A stretch of 64,000 bases of DNA from Margaritispora aquatica (lineage: Eukaryota > Ascomycota > Leotiomycetes > Helotiales > Discinellaceae), in NCBI GenBank assembly GCA_007644065.1, contig VJWN01000003.1, positions 682,001-746,000 on the forward strand. Reading direction: 5' to 3'. A program made the position numbers and the translations under genes. This document shows, in pieces, positions 1 to 11,600 of the stretch. Below the pieces are notes generated by a model. It did no database searches, was not told the DNA's origin, and worked only from the letters and a program-made list of their open reading frames with translations. How positions within the stretch are numbered: position 1 is the first letter of the stretch; every line of letters begins with the position of its first letter.

Positions 1-650
1 ACGGTCTGATTTCGTCCGAGTACTTTTACCAACTTGGTCTTACACATTTCGGCAATTTCGGCAAGATAGAATTCACAAATCCACTGCCAATCCGAGACCT
101 TCTCAGAATAGCTGCAACACATGAGAAGAACTCTTTCGTACCCTCTACAAATCCAGATGGCACAGTTGACGAGGACTCCGACTTCGACATCGAAGAAGTA
201 GTCGACCTCATCTCCGCCCAATTGATAGACCGGCGAGACATGCTTCTAGAGTACTTTTCCCTAACCATCTCTCCCACTGGTGACCTCCTCACCATTCCGC
301 TTCTGCTGAAATCCTACACCCCTTCTCTTGCCAAGTTGCCACGATTTCTGTTCCGTCTAGGTCCACATGTAAACTGGCATTCTGAAAAGGAGTGCTTCGA
401 TACCTTCTTGAGGGAGCTGGCTGATTACTACGCACCCGAACAACTACCCCCCACGCCGGGACCAGAGGATCAAGAGGAGGATTTAGATGAGGAGATTAAG
501 ACTCGAAGGACAGAGGTCAGGTACGCAGTGGAGCACGTGCTGTTCCCTGCATTCAGAGCGAGGCTTGTGGCGACGAGGGGATTGATGAAAGGTGGCGTGG
601 TGGAGATTGCGAATCTGAAAGGTCTTTATCGCGTTTTTGAGAGATGCTAG
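1..650 (+). CDS. MLH1: DNA mismatch repair protein Mlh1, C-terminal part (5' truncated by window edge)
   Basis: The frame is open from base 3 to the TAG at 648-650, giving about 215 residues with no internal Met needed as a start, so this is the end of a longer gene entering from the left. The product resembles the Mlh1 C-terminal dimerisation domain: SEYFYQLGLTHFGNFGKI, then LRDL-type helices, LPRFLFRLGPHVNW, and the invariant final residues FERC. In yeast the terminal Cys of Mlh1 contributes to the MutL-alpha endonuclease metal site, and this domain dimerises with Pms1 in nuclear mismatch repair. An acidic, low-complexity insert (EDQEEDLDEEIKTRR) sits before the last helices. No intron is visible in this portion. 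It converges on RPN1, whose stop is 375 nt away. Confidence 0.93.
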   Translation, partial: GLISSEYFYQLGLTHFGNFGKIEFTNPLPIRDLLRIAATHEKNSFVPSTNPDGTVDEDSDFDIEEVVDLISAQLIDRRDMLLEYFSLTISPTGDLLTIPLLLKSYTPSLAKLPRFLFRLGPHVNWHSEKECFDTFLRELADYYAPEQLPPTPGPEDQEEDLDEEIKTRRTEVRYAVEHVLFPAFRARLVATRGLMKGGVVEIANLKGLYRVFERC

Positions 651-1024
651 ATGATCGGTTCTGTTACAATACTTGTTTTGGAGGCGTTGAAGGTGTATTT
701 GGGCATTGCTGGGCTTCTTTGCAGAGGATTGATGGTTTGGAAGCTATAAACATGCATATGATGACGATATTTGGTAGATAGCTGCATTGTAATACTGTAA
801 TTTTGGGACTGGCTATATTTCTGCTGGCAAACTAAGAAATTTTGAGTGAAAAGGCAGCAAGGGAGCACAAGAATGGCAAAGACAATGAATGTAGTAATGA
901 ACCGTTCAATCGTCCATCATTTGCAAGCTCAACTGTCATCATCTATCATTTGGCCTACTTGGTAGGTAGCTGGTGATCGCGCTTCCTTCCGACGAGATCA
1001 AGGCTACGGCTATTATACAGAGTT
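651..1024. other. Intergenic, shared 3' region of MLH1 and RPN1
   Basis: This holds the 3' untranslated regions of two convergent genes. It is moderately AT-rich. I see no reading frame or repeat worth naming. Confidence 0.6.
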
Positions 1025-3935
1025 TTATTTCATTTCATGCCCAGTTTCACTCTTCAGCTCTTTCCGTCCTCCCATTCTGGATTCTATGATTTTGTTAGTA
1101 GGGTTCATTATAAGCGTGTTTGGCGAGTTTACCTTTCTCAAAATGACCAGGCCCTCAAGGGTGCTAGTTAAAGGCAGATACTGCTCATCTTCTAACTCTG
1201 CACGCTCACCATACGCCAGCAGGACCGGCGTACTCTGTGTCTGCCATCCAGTGATCGTCTTTGGCCTACCTGCTTGTCCAACAACATCGACTGCTTGACC
1301 AACTCGCACGTTGACAGTCAAAGGCTTTAGATCCTCATCGAGGGTAACCAGGAATCGGGGGTGCATGGCAGTGACAAGGTAGTAGAGGAGGTAATGTGAT
1401 TTGTCGGTTACGAATTGCTTGGCATCAATCATGGCAACCAAGACAGTAAGAAGACCAGCTGCGGAGACTCGAGAGAGCACCTGACGATCAGTGTGGAAAG
1501 GACTGATTGATAATGTGCCCTTGCCCATGTGGAGAAGACCTTGAGCGATTCGGACCATGAACAATGATTCTTGGTCACGGTGGTAGTAGCTTGCAAGTTG
1601 GCGAAGGAGTTGAGCCAGTCTTGCGTTGTTGGTTCCGGCACCAAGAAGACCCATGGCAAAGATAGCGTTGATAGCAACATCATTATCATTGTCGTGACTG
1701 TACCTCGACAGAGTATCGTATACCTTCATTTGTGGATTGCTTGGGCTCAGAAGACCCATGGCGAGAGGTACTGCTCGTCGAATATTGGCCTCGCCATAGT
1801 GCATGAGATGTCCAAATTGTCGCAGAACCATCTCCTGACCAACATCCTCACCCATGGCAACAAGACCTAGACCGATGACAGCATAGGCTTGAAGCAGCTC
1901 ATCGCCCTTCTTATCCTCACTCTCCTCAATGTGGTCATTGCAAATGTGGAGCAACTCTTGCATCTTCAGGACAGTTCCAGTTCCAGCCCAGGCACAAATC
2001 TCAGCAAGAACTGATGTTGGCTTCGACATTGGGTGATCGATGACCTTCAATGTCTCCAAAATGACATCAACTTCTTCCTGTCGTCCGAAGAACAAAAGTC
2101 CGAGTCCAAGAGCCATAAATCGAGTCCATTTGTCCTTGAGTTGGGATTTCCTATCGTCATCCAGGAAGGTTTGTATAATTGCTTCGCTGACATCACTGTT
2201 TGATGATCCAACAAAGGTCATACCAAGAGAGAGGGCAGCCATTGCTGAAATTTGCATGTCGAGACTGGTATCGGTAACAATAGGACCAAGCAAGTCAAGG
2301 AGCTCCTCCTTGTTCGAGCCAGCGTACGCAATTCCCAGGCCCATGATCGCAGCGATTCGGACTTGGGGATTCTTGTGATTGAGCTTATCTTCGTCACCAA
2401 GAAGGGCCAGCGCAGGATCTGCTTCTATCCGAACACCAGAGTTCATGATGCCTATGGCAAGCATAGCACCTGCTAGGATTTGTGGTTCTGGAGCAAAAGT
2501 GTATTTATCGATTTTGCTCAGACCTTCTTCCGCATCCCACAACATCAAGGTACCAAGAGATGCTACCGTAGACATCATACCCTCATCCTTAGTCTTCCAC
2601 ACCCAGCTAGATTTGTCATCCTCAACCATCATCATCTTGTCGTTACCAAATCCGGCGTTTACGAAGCCATTAACAAATGCTGCGGCTAAATTGTGACGTG
2701 CTGAATCAAGGTTTGTTAGACCAGCAACACGGTTGCTCTCGAGATGGCTTTTGTAGATGTCCTCGGTGCTTTTTGGGTCCAGAATGTTCAGCTCCTTTGC
2801 AAGTGCCTTGAAGTGCTCTGGAAGCTTCACATTATTCAAACATTCTACCAGCTCCTGCTCTTCTGGAGTATCAGTAGGCATCTCCCCAAGCACAATTTGT
2901 TGTCGTGCGATAAGGAAAGCCATCTGCTTCTTCAGTGACGCATCTGTCGTCGACTCGAAATCGGAGCGAACGAGGTCAATGTCGTTGAGGCGGATCGCAA
3001 GCACAATAGCCTGTGTGAGCTGACCATAATGCTTGTAGATGTCGTGTGCAGTCTCCAGAAATTCCTTGTCTTCAGGGTAGGTCAACAGATTTACCATGCT
3101 TACCATATACAAACAAACTCTGGGGTATGTCTCCTTGTCCAGGAATTTGGGAATCATCTTAATGATTTCTAGCTCACTCATCAAATCAACGGCATCGGCC
3201 TCGGCATTGCTCTTGAGGAACAATGGCACAAGGATCAAGGCCATGTCAATGAGATCCTGTGTTGGCTCATCTGCAGTAACTCTCTTGGTGAAAACCTCCC
3301 CAAGCTCCAAAGCCAAATGTCTTGTGTATTCATGGCCCCAAGATCCAATATCTGATGTTGGTGCAAGTAATCTGAATTTGAGTGTGTCTTGTCGGTCCTC
3401 GTCTGAGAATGTCATGCCAATTACTGACAATACATCTGCTAATGACGTCTTGTCCGTTCCTGATGGCCATTTCTCGTACAACTTTATCATCGGCTCATAG
3501 TGAGGTCGCAGAAACTTTAGAGGTTTGGGTACGGCAGTCATGGAAGATGTCGAGGTTTTGATGGAGTCTTTGATAGCTTCCAGCGCGGATTTGTAAAGTG
3601 ATGTGTCAGACTCCTAGATTCGAATTATCAGCACGCTGTCGCCGTCAACGTGTTAGGATTTGGTACCGTCAAACGCTCAACAAGCATGTCAAGCTCACTC
3701 TTCAGCTGTTGATCCTCTTCGCTGAGTTCTTCTGCTGTTGTACACTGAATCAGCGAGGGCTCTCCACACCAAAGCCTGATGCTTTACCTCCAAGGACACC
3801 TTCTTCCTTCTTGCCATTCAGTATTGGCTTTCCATCCTTGTCCTTTTTCACATCCTCAGCTTTGGTTGCCTCTCCATCCATAGCTTTTCCCTTTCCCTTG
3901 TCGACAGATTTTGGCTGTTCGCCATCCTGCGCCAT
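1025..3935 (-). CDS. RPN1: 26S proteasome regulatory subunit Rpn1 (PSMD2)
   Basis: Three exons: complement(join(1025..3613, 3667..3734, 3788..3935)), about 934 aa, close to the usual ~900. Both introns are about 53 nt with GTAAAG and GTACCA donors, and phases agree. Exon 1 gives a Lys-rich start (MAQDGEQPKSVDKGKGKA), exon 2 gives EELSEEDQQLKSELDMLVER, and exon 3 continues ESDTSLYKSALEAIKDS into MTAVPKPLKFLRPHY. These are hallmarks of Rpn1. The second half holds the alanine/glycine-rich PC repeats (for example LGDEDKLNHKNPQVRIAAIMG and AINAIFAMGLLGAGT) that form the toroid. Rpn1 sits in the proteasome base and docks ubiquitin shuttle receptors and Ubp6. It diverges from RIO2 across 356 nt. The C-terminus (SETGHEMK) ends at the TGA-equivalent at 1025. 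Confidence 0.95.
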
Positions 3936-4291
3936 GTTGAACTATTCGTCGCTGAGTGAAGAGAAAGACGTGGCTTGAAGCTGGAGTAAATCAGATTCTT
4001 GATGCCTAGGGTATCAACGGATCGAGATCGAGTTGTTCGTGACGGTCGTAGTTGCGAGGAGGAGTGATTGTAAAGTCGGTATTTGTTGTGGTATTTCAGG
4101 CAATGGAAGCTTCCGCGTACATGAACAGAGAGCTCCAAGCGCGATCAAATGAGGCTAAGCGACCACCTTAGCCTCGACAGGGGTCTATCGGTGTGCATTT
4201 TCGAATGTGGGAAAACGGCAGAAAAATAATTATCCATCAGCATCACCAAAGTTACAGTCGATCAAGAAATCTCACACAAACTACCGCAAAT
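3936..4291. promoter_or_regulatory. Bidirectional promoter region between RPN1 and RIO2
   Basis: Only 356 nt separate the two start codons, so both promoters and both 5' leaders must fit here. I see no clear TATA box. A proteasome-type control element was not recognised by eye. Confidence 0.55.
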
Positions 4292-5509
4292 ATGAGACTT
4301 GATACTAAGGCCATGCGTTACCTCAGTCCAGAGGACTGGAGGACTCTTACTGCCGTCGAAACCGCATCGAAGAATCACGAAGTCGTCCCTACAGCTTTGA
4401 TTGGGCAAATATCGGGCTTGCGAGGAGGGGTACACAAGAGCATATCTGCACTGGCGAAGGTTGGATTGATCGCACGACTTAAGAACGCGAAATATGATGG
4501 ATACCGCCTCACATACGGAGGACTGGATTACCTAGCCTTGAACACATATCGGAAGCGTAAGGATGTCTACAGTGTTGGAAACCAGATTGGTGTTGGAAAG
4601 GAAAGTGACATATTCGTTGTCGCGGATGACAATAAAATCCAGAGAGTTCTCAAGATCCACAGGCTCGGTCGCATATCTTTCCGCACAGTCAAGGCAAATC
4701 GAGATTACCTACGGAATAAGTCTTCAGGCTCATGGATGTACATGTCGCGATTGGCAGCCATGAAGGAGTTTGCGTTCATGACAGCTTTACGAAATAATGG
4801 GTTTCCCGTCCCAGAACCTTTATCCCAGTCAAGACATACAATTGTAATGTCCATGATCGATGCCTTTCCAATGCGTCAGTTCACTTCGATCCCAGACCCT
4901 GCAACTCTCTACTCTGAGCTCATTGCCATGATCCTGCGACTGGCGCAATATGGACTCATTCATGGCGATTTCAACGAGTTCAATATTCTTATCAAGGAAG
5001 ATACCGATCCCGAGACAAAAGACATCACGCTCACACCTATTCTAATTGATTTTCCGCAAATGGTTTCGGTTGATCACGTTAACGCAGAATACTACTTCGA
5101 TCGCGATGTAAACTGTATCAAGCGCTTCTTCGAGCGACGCTTTCACTTCACCAGCACAGAGAAGGGTCCCTTTTACTCTGATGCACGGAAGATGGTAGGT
5201 AAGGACTCTGTTACTCGGCTTGATGTCTCCGTTGAGGCATCTGGCTTCTCGAGGAAGCAAGCAAAGGAGCTGGAAGCATACATGAAAGCGGTTGGTGTAG
5301 ATGGTGATGGTGACCCCAATGCTGCAAGAGGAGATGAAGATTCCGAAGGTGAGGAGGACGATGATGCTAGTGAAGCGGAGGAGGAGAACGAGGATTCGGA
5401 ACACATTGAGGATGAGAGTGCACATGGCTCGGAGACTCACCAACCGTCTCAAGGCGAAGTTCCCAACCCGATTTCTCTGGAGAGTCTTAAGCTTGATGAT
5501 CACACTTGA
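4292..5509 (+). CDS. RIO2: Serine/threonine-protein kinase Rio2
   Basis: Single exon, 405 aa. The ATG at 4292 (MRLDTKAMRYLSPEDWR) is the conserved Rio2 start; an upstream in-frame ATG at 4193 would add 33 unconserved residues. Residues 1-90 form the Rio2 winged-helix domain. The RIO kinase fold follows: P-loop GVGKESD (about 100-106), ATP-binding Lys121 in VLKIHRLG, catalytic loop HGDFNEFN with Asp226 and Asn231, and metal-binding Asp253 in IDFPQMVS, where IDFPQ replaces the DFG of ordinary kinases. The tail (about 355-400) is strongly acidic, as in fungal Rio2. It is an atypical ATPase/kinase needed for cytoplasmic maturation of pre-40S ribosomes (20S to 18S rRNA processing). It shares a short promoter region with RPN1. 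Confidence 0.95.
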   Translation: MRLDTKAMRYLSPEDWRTLTAVETASKNHEVVPTALIGQISGLRGGVHKSISALAKVGLIARLKNAKYDGYRLTYGGLDYLALNTYRKRKDVYSVGNQIGVGKESDIFVVADDNKIQRVLKIHRLGRISFRTVKANRDYLRNKSSGSWMYMSRLAAMKEFAFMTALRNNGFPVPEPLSQSRHTIVMSMIDAFPMRQFTSIPDPATLYSELIAMILRLAQYGLIHGDFNEFNILIKEDTDPETKDITLTPILIDFPQMVSVDHVNAEYYFDRDVNCIKRFFERRFHFTSTEKGPFYSDARKMVGKDSVTRLDVSVEASGFSRKQAKELEAYMKAVGVDGDGDPNAARGDEDSEGEEDDDASEAEEENEDSEHIEDESAHGSETHQPSQGEVPNPISLESLKLDDHT

Positions 5510-6171
5510 TTTAGCCTTTACAAACATAATAAAAACAAAGTAAAACCCAATTGAGAAGCAAAATAATTATTCGTGTCAGTCTACGCTCCCTAGATGTGGA
5601 TTGCTCATATCATGAAGTCCAAAAAATTGACATTGTGGAGATAGGTAAATCGCACGAGCAATTATACTCTGAGGTCGAAAGGCATAGTACAATGTATATG
5701 ATCTTGATTTTCTGCTAATTACAAGACGTCTCGTCGTCCAGAGTACTAGCAACAAATCTGCAATGGAAAGGAAATTGTACAGTACAATGAGTGCATGGAA
5801 AGCAATGCTTTTGATATCCGCCCACCAGTGACATAAAAAGGATGTTCCATGTCATCAATATCAAATTACCACCTTGCTCCAAAATGCCTGCCGTTGGGAA
5901 TCGCGAGACTCAAAAAAATATTGCCTGTATGAGTGTATGCGAAACATCTTTACGGATGTTGCCAGATTAGGTAGATCTGCTAATCGATTAACCATGTATG
6001 AAATGAGAACTTTATCGTAAGAGGCGTTGCAACATATGAATGCGTGATTGCATAAGACGTCGACTGAATGACATTGAGTCAGTAGAAATTCGTAATGGTG
6101 AAGACACCAAAAAGAACCAGGTAAGCGTATCCCGAAAATGTAAGATAACTCCAGTCGCGACCATAACCCGA
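5510..6171. other. Intergenic, convergent 3' regions of RIO2 and the RRM gene
   Basis: AT-rich sequence with no credible coding frame. It should carry both polyadenylation regions. AATAAA-like stretches occur just after the RIO2 stop (around 5528-5533). Confidence 0.55.
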
Positions 6172-8266
6172 TTAAGATTTGCGAGCAGATGGAGAAACAG
6201 CTGAACCGCCACCATGAGCAACAGCCGGAGAATCGTTATGAACAGTGACACCATCATCTGTAGAACCGTCCTCAGAAACAGTTGGTGTGCAAACTGTGGA
6301 TGTCTTGCTGTTGGATGTTTCAGAATTCATGCAGATGGGCGTTTTCAAGAGCATGACTTACAGGTCCTTTGGCTTGCTAGGGGTAGGCTCAGTAAGGGAA
6401 ACCTTAGGCTGACGATCAAGATCCTTGAAGCTTGGGATTGAGCCAGCGGAGCTATTGAATGTTAGAACATGAGTTTTAACCCTAATTAAAGGTGGTAGAC
6501 TTTACCTAGTGCCAGAATGCTCACGCTTCCAAGTATTGCTGGTCCGAGATGCATGTGGGAAATGACGAGCGAGCATCGAGGCACGAGGAAGGTGGGGAGA
6601 AGGCATTGGAGGAGACAATGCGAGAATCTCAGCCTGGCTACCATATGCACCAACATTGTACTCGTTGGTTCGAAATTGGCGACGCTCTGTGGTAATACGC
6701 TTCAGATCCTTCTGGGCAGGAGTATCCGCATATCGAACTTGGAGCAGAAGACCTTCCTCGCCAATGGCCTGACCGTGAAACTTTCGAATGATCTCCTCGC
6801 AGATATCCCGAGATTCAAAGCTGTCAAAGGGTTCAGCAAAAACAAGATTGAATAAGGGAAATCATTCACTTACCGTGCAAATCCTACACCACGGCTATTG
6901 TTCTGGGCATCACGAAGAATTCTTGATGACTGAACTGTGTAATCCATGAAGATGGCACCCAATTCCTAGTTTAACGATCAGTAAAGTCCCAAGTGGTGGC
7001 TGGAAGAGAGCTTACAGATTCAGTCATGTTCTTTGGCAAATTTGACACATAGAGGTTGGTCGATGCTTCATCTCCTTCAGCCTTGAGACGAGAATTGAAT
7101 GACTCCTGAGCATATATGTCAGCTTTGAAGAGATAATGCAAGGTACTCCATCTGATAGACTTACCCGAGCGAAGCCGACTTCATAACCAAGCTTGTAGAA
7201 ACCGCGAATGCAAAGCTCAGACTCACGAGTTGTGAAATACTTGGCAAACCCAAAACTAAAGATAGATCAGCATGGTTCTGCCATGAGTTGTGATGATTTG
7301 TTTTTACCCCTTACAAGCACCAGTGGAGGTATCAATGATTGCCTTGGATGTCTCAACCTTTCCAAAACGAGCTGCATAGGCTGCAAGAGTCTCGTCGTCA
7401 GTTTGAGGGTGAAGGCCTCGAATGTAGACATTACGATTGCCAGGAATAGGGTTCGACAAGCTCTGATCCAGAGTTCGCATACTCTCACGAGGAGTAAAAA
7501 CCGCAGGCACAGCTGGAGGAATTGGTGGATGCTGAACAAGTAAAGCATCAAGATCAACGTTGATTGGGATGGTCTTGTAGTGAAGAGGCTTTGCAGTTTG
7601 GTGATCAGCATGTTGAATCGCAAGCTGCTGAGGGGAAGGAGTCGAGCCAAAAGGGGAGTGGATGACGGCAGCAATATGAGTTCCTGATTCACGCTGAGAG
7701 ATAGAACCATAATTTGGTGTACCCGGAGCAGATTCGTTGGTAGAGTATGATCCACGGCGATTCTCAAGACCTGGAACAACTTCCTTATAGAGATCGCTAC
7801 GGTCTTGATAATAGCCAGCAGCTCTGTTAGGAGTGTACGGCATGAGTGGAAGACCAGGGACATAGGTAGGGTAGCCGTTTGGTGCAAAGTATGGGAACCC
7901 AGCGGCGTAAGAGTTGTAACCATTGTCCTGGTGTTGAGTATTACCCAATGCCTGTGCAGAATACATTGCAGGCGCAACAAGATAGGTGTTATCGGCGGGG
8001 TTGTAGAACATTTGAGTGCCAGGCATCTGCATCTGACTAGCACCAAGAGCTGTAGCAGATGCCATATTGGCACCAGACATGGTCAAACCAGCAAATGAAT
8101 TCATAACAGAACCCATGCCAGAGTTATCTGCAGGCATACCACCTTGCGCGAAACTAGCAGTGTGGCTTTGCATGTCGCGATTGGCACGAGCTTGCTGTTG
8201 GGCGTACATGTTGGAGGAAGAACGGCTATTGTAACTGTTCTCAGTCGCAATCTGTTGGTAAGACAT
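6172..8266 (-). CDS. RNA-binding protein with two tandem RRM domains (RBMS/MSSP-like)
   Basis: Seven coding exons: complement(join(6172..6307, 6362..6451, 6506..6820, 6874..6965, 7016..7105, 7165..7255, 7308..8266)), 590 aa. All phases agree, and splice sites are standard (GTAAGT or GTAAAG type donors, YAG acceptors). Residues 1-275 are low-complexity Gln/Asn/Ser/Tyr/Met-rich. RRM1 (about 279-352) has RNP2 VYIRGL and RNP1 GFGFAKY; RRM2 (about 366-445) has RNP2 LYVSNL and RNP1 RGVGFARF. The tail is Ser/Pro-rich and ends SPSARKS. The tandem RRM pair resembles animal RBMS/MSSP proteins and related fungal RNA-binding proteins; the exact orthologue is not certain. A role in mRNA control in cytoplasm or nucleus is inferred. 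If the last intron (6308-6361) is kept, its donor immediately makes a stop (CTG TAA), so a shorter form lacking the last 45 residues is possible. The leader also has introns. Confidence 0.88.
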
Positions 8267-8273
8267 GGTAATT

Positions 8274-8528
8274 CTGCAAGTAGGTTGATTAGCAATCCTG
8301 TAATGATGGAGATAGATAGTGGCATGGCGATGAGGAAAGATCATTGACAGTTAATGAGACTATATAGGCAGAAATATGAAATGACGTTGCAAAGTCAAGC
8401 AATTGCAGTGATAAGAGAAGTGGATAGAATGGGACTCCTGCACCAAAACAAAGCACTTGCTTCATTGCTACATGCAATGCCGCCAGCAACAACCATGAAT
8501 AAGTCAGATAAAGCCAATGGAAACTTAC
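8274..8528 (-). other. Predicted 5' UTR intron of the RRM gene (proximal)
   Basis: On the minus strand a GTAAGT donor begins at 8528. A textbook branch site (GCTAATC) and acceptor (CTTGCAG) end at 8274, only 7 nt before the ATG. It is 255 nt long, lies in untranslated leader and is inferred from splice signals only. Confidence 0.65.
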
Positions 8529-8582
8529 AGTCACAGTCTCTGCAGAGAAAACGCTTTCCTTATTAAAGTAAGGAGCAATTAA

Positions 8583-8644
8583 CTGTGAAGGCAAAAGTCA
8601 GCAACATGCAACTCGAGAGTAGGGTGGGTTATGGAACCACAAAC
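8583..8644 (-). other. Predicted 5' UTR intron of the RRM gene (distal)
   Basis: A 62-nt candidate: donor AAG|GTTTGT at 8644, branch GCTGAC, acceptor TTCACAG ending at 8583. With the proximal intron it leaves a 54-nt leader exon at 8529-8582. Confidence 0.5.
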
Positions 8645-11600
8645 CTTAGATGAATTGCTAGAACAGCAGAAAAGTGCTGTCGCAGTACCAAGAGGAAGGT
8701 AACCAGGTGAAGGATCAAGAATTTATGGCGGCGTAACCCTGAAGACGTACCAGACTTTCCTTTGCTCGCGGAAACAGATCAGGTAGCGAGTGAAGTACCT
8801 TGAAGATAGAACTTGGAATGAAAGCTATCTAGCCAGATGGGTGTATTGTAGAAGTTTGAATGGATTGTTGTTGTTGATCGTTGATGAATTGCTGAAGAGG
8901 ATGAAAGGAAGAAGGGAGAAAGCAGGACGAGAAAGCAAAAGGTGGGTTGGTTTGGTCCAAGAGTTCGCTTTTGGGAAGGAACTGAGGTTGAAGTGAATCT
9001 GGTGAATTTGGATGACTTAAGCGGGAAGGGTCGAATCGAGGATGAATGTCGAGTCTGCTCTGGCCTTGAGTCGGTACCAACAAAGAAGGACCACCGTCCA
9101 AGTAACAGTGAATCTTCGGATTCCAGGAAATCGCCACTCTACAACCAAACAGAATTCGTCAAACACAATCAAATATCAACAGTTCCTCTTTCTCTTTCTA
9201 CCTCAGCTTCTTCCTTTCCGAGTCCTAGCAGCTTCGATTAACAATATAGAACAAGGCAGTAACGATATAGTGCGAGGACTTTGGAAGGACTCTCGTGATA
9301 TGGCAACAGCGATGGGATGAAGATGAAGATCGAGATGAATATGGCGGTTTGAGGATACTGATATTGATGGTCTGGTGTCTGTAAGTTTGCGGGGGATAAA
9401 GGCGTCTTTATGGCTGATCTTGTGTACGGATAGCTGCCCAGTGTTTCTCCTCTCGCCTCGGATCGATCATGCAGCCCGAAACCAAAGAAGCCCAGTTCCA
9501 CCTTTGAGTGCTTGCCACAGAGAACAATCCCTTCTGCACGCAATTATCTCCTGTGCAAGGAGCATGGACAAGGCTTGTGATGAGCCGCCTGCTGCCGCGA
9601 AACCCAGACAGCATCGAAGCCAAGAATTCGCTGCTTGCTCCCCACTTGAGTTGAGCTTTCTTTTGTTGAATTATACAAGCAGAAAGGAATGAGAAATGCA
9701 GTTGCTTAACGGCCTGGGTACTTACTTTCTAAGCTTGCAGGGCCTGGAGACAGATTGGTTTGCCTATTGTGGGCCAATGGTGACAGATTTTTACTATAAG
9801 GAAAGTGATATGTGACATGGATTTCCAAAGAGCGTTGATCTGAAGCTGATAAAGTGGTGTTTTTGATCCGGGATTAGAGCGGCTGAAATCTTCCATGCTG
9901 TTTGACATCGACAGCTGCTGGAGCTCACCTAGCTCGTTTGATATATTTCCCTGGAAGGACAAATTTTCCTAATACACGGGCTGCGACAAGAAGTCACTTG
10001 ACAATCCTCATTCGGTCATTGGAGGATCCCTAGGACCACTGCAATCTGCTTTGACATGGCGCATTGTGGTTCTGCAGATGAATATTCACATCCAGATCTT
10101 GGGACAGCATTCAGGGGATCTTCTCCGGGGTCAATGATGCTTGGACATAGGGATGACAGGGACACAACAATCCTGTCCGCACCCTGGAGAACATAAACTC
10201 ACAAAGCGTCGTGTTGAGTACAGTAGAGGCTTGTAAAAGTCCTTTTGACAAGCAGGCTCCAAACAGGGCTTTTGACTAGGAGTCTCCTTGCAGTGTCTCT
10301 GATCTAGAGGTCTCATTCGAAGAGATCTCGAGAAAAAGAAAACATGTTTTTGCTTCTCGATGTTACCTGGTGGACTAGTGGGCTGACGAGGATTGAGTAG
10401 CCAAAATTAGAGAATAATGTTGCTTTGTAGCCGCAGTAGCCGACGTTCAGCCAGTCGTCATTGGGAAATCAGATTCTGAATGTTTGCTATTGTCTATGGA
10501 AGCGATCATGCCTTCAGATGAGATGTCGTTGACTAGTGTATTTGTGGATTTAGTTCATCAGACAGGGGCCGCTTTGCGCCCCGAACCTTCGCTAATTAGG
10601 ACTTATCCGACCTCGAACCACCTCAAGCATCAACGTTTGTTTGCTTGTCTCTTCTGCTAATTGCTGTACGAGTAAATCCACCTTGTCGGTAGTAGCGAGC
10701 ATACTACGGCTGCCTCTATGTCTCTCTTGCCGACTATATTGAGCCATTCCGAGACACTACCAATATTCACCCCACGATATCTGACGCTCATTCCCTCGGC
10801 GTTCTAAGACTGGAAACTGCAATTAACATAAGATCGATCAGGCCATTCAACGCACAATCACAGCTCCGGAGGTTCATATAGTTCTGACGGTGACTAGTTA
10901 ACCAACAGGTCGATCCCTTCCCTGAAAACCCAAATAGGGGATTGAGGCTTGACGTTCAAGCTAGCCACATTATATTCTGTCGCCGTCCTTTCACGCTGCT
11001 TAGCTGGCCCTATCCCCTAAATCTTGGATGTCAAGAAAGCAACTAAGCTTGATAGGGTATGAGAACATCAGATTACTACTTCCCCATAGACGATATCGAA
11101 ACGATCTGGTCTAGAACCAAGATATCTCCAAGCGATTCCATCCAGGGACGTAAAAAAGAGCTCGGTATCTCCTCAGCGATCACTCCAAGAAGCAAACAAC
11201 CGGGTCGGTGTCCCAAGTTACGCAACGAATCCAAATGCCTTTCGGTGCGCCATGACCGCATCGGCTATTCATCAGATGTCCGTGCTGCATGACTCCGAGA
11301 TCTAGCTCCCGCACAGCCGTATTACCTTCGCCGTTGTCTTTTGTACCTGCGTGATCGTCTGCTTTGCACAGACTGGCGGTATCGAAATGCTAGTCCCTAT
11401 GCTAACTACAGGGTGATCATACAAAGATACAAGATGGATTTCGCAACCATGGCTAGGAGGGGACCAGAAGGCGAGAATTCGTCCGTGCTATGGAGTGAAA
11501 CACACCGATCTCGATGTCAGATGAATTGATTATGGTAGGTTTCTCGTCGTGGCAGTGTTGAGCTTCAGTTACAGTGCTTCTTGTCAAAGTTGACTTGGTG

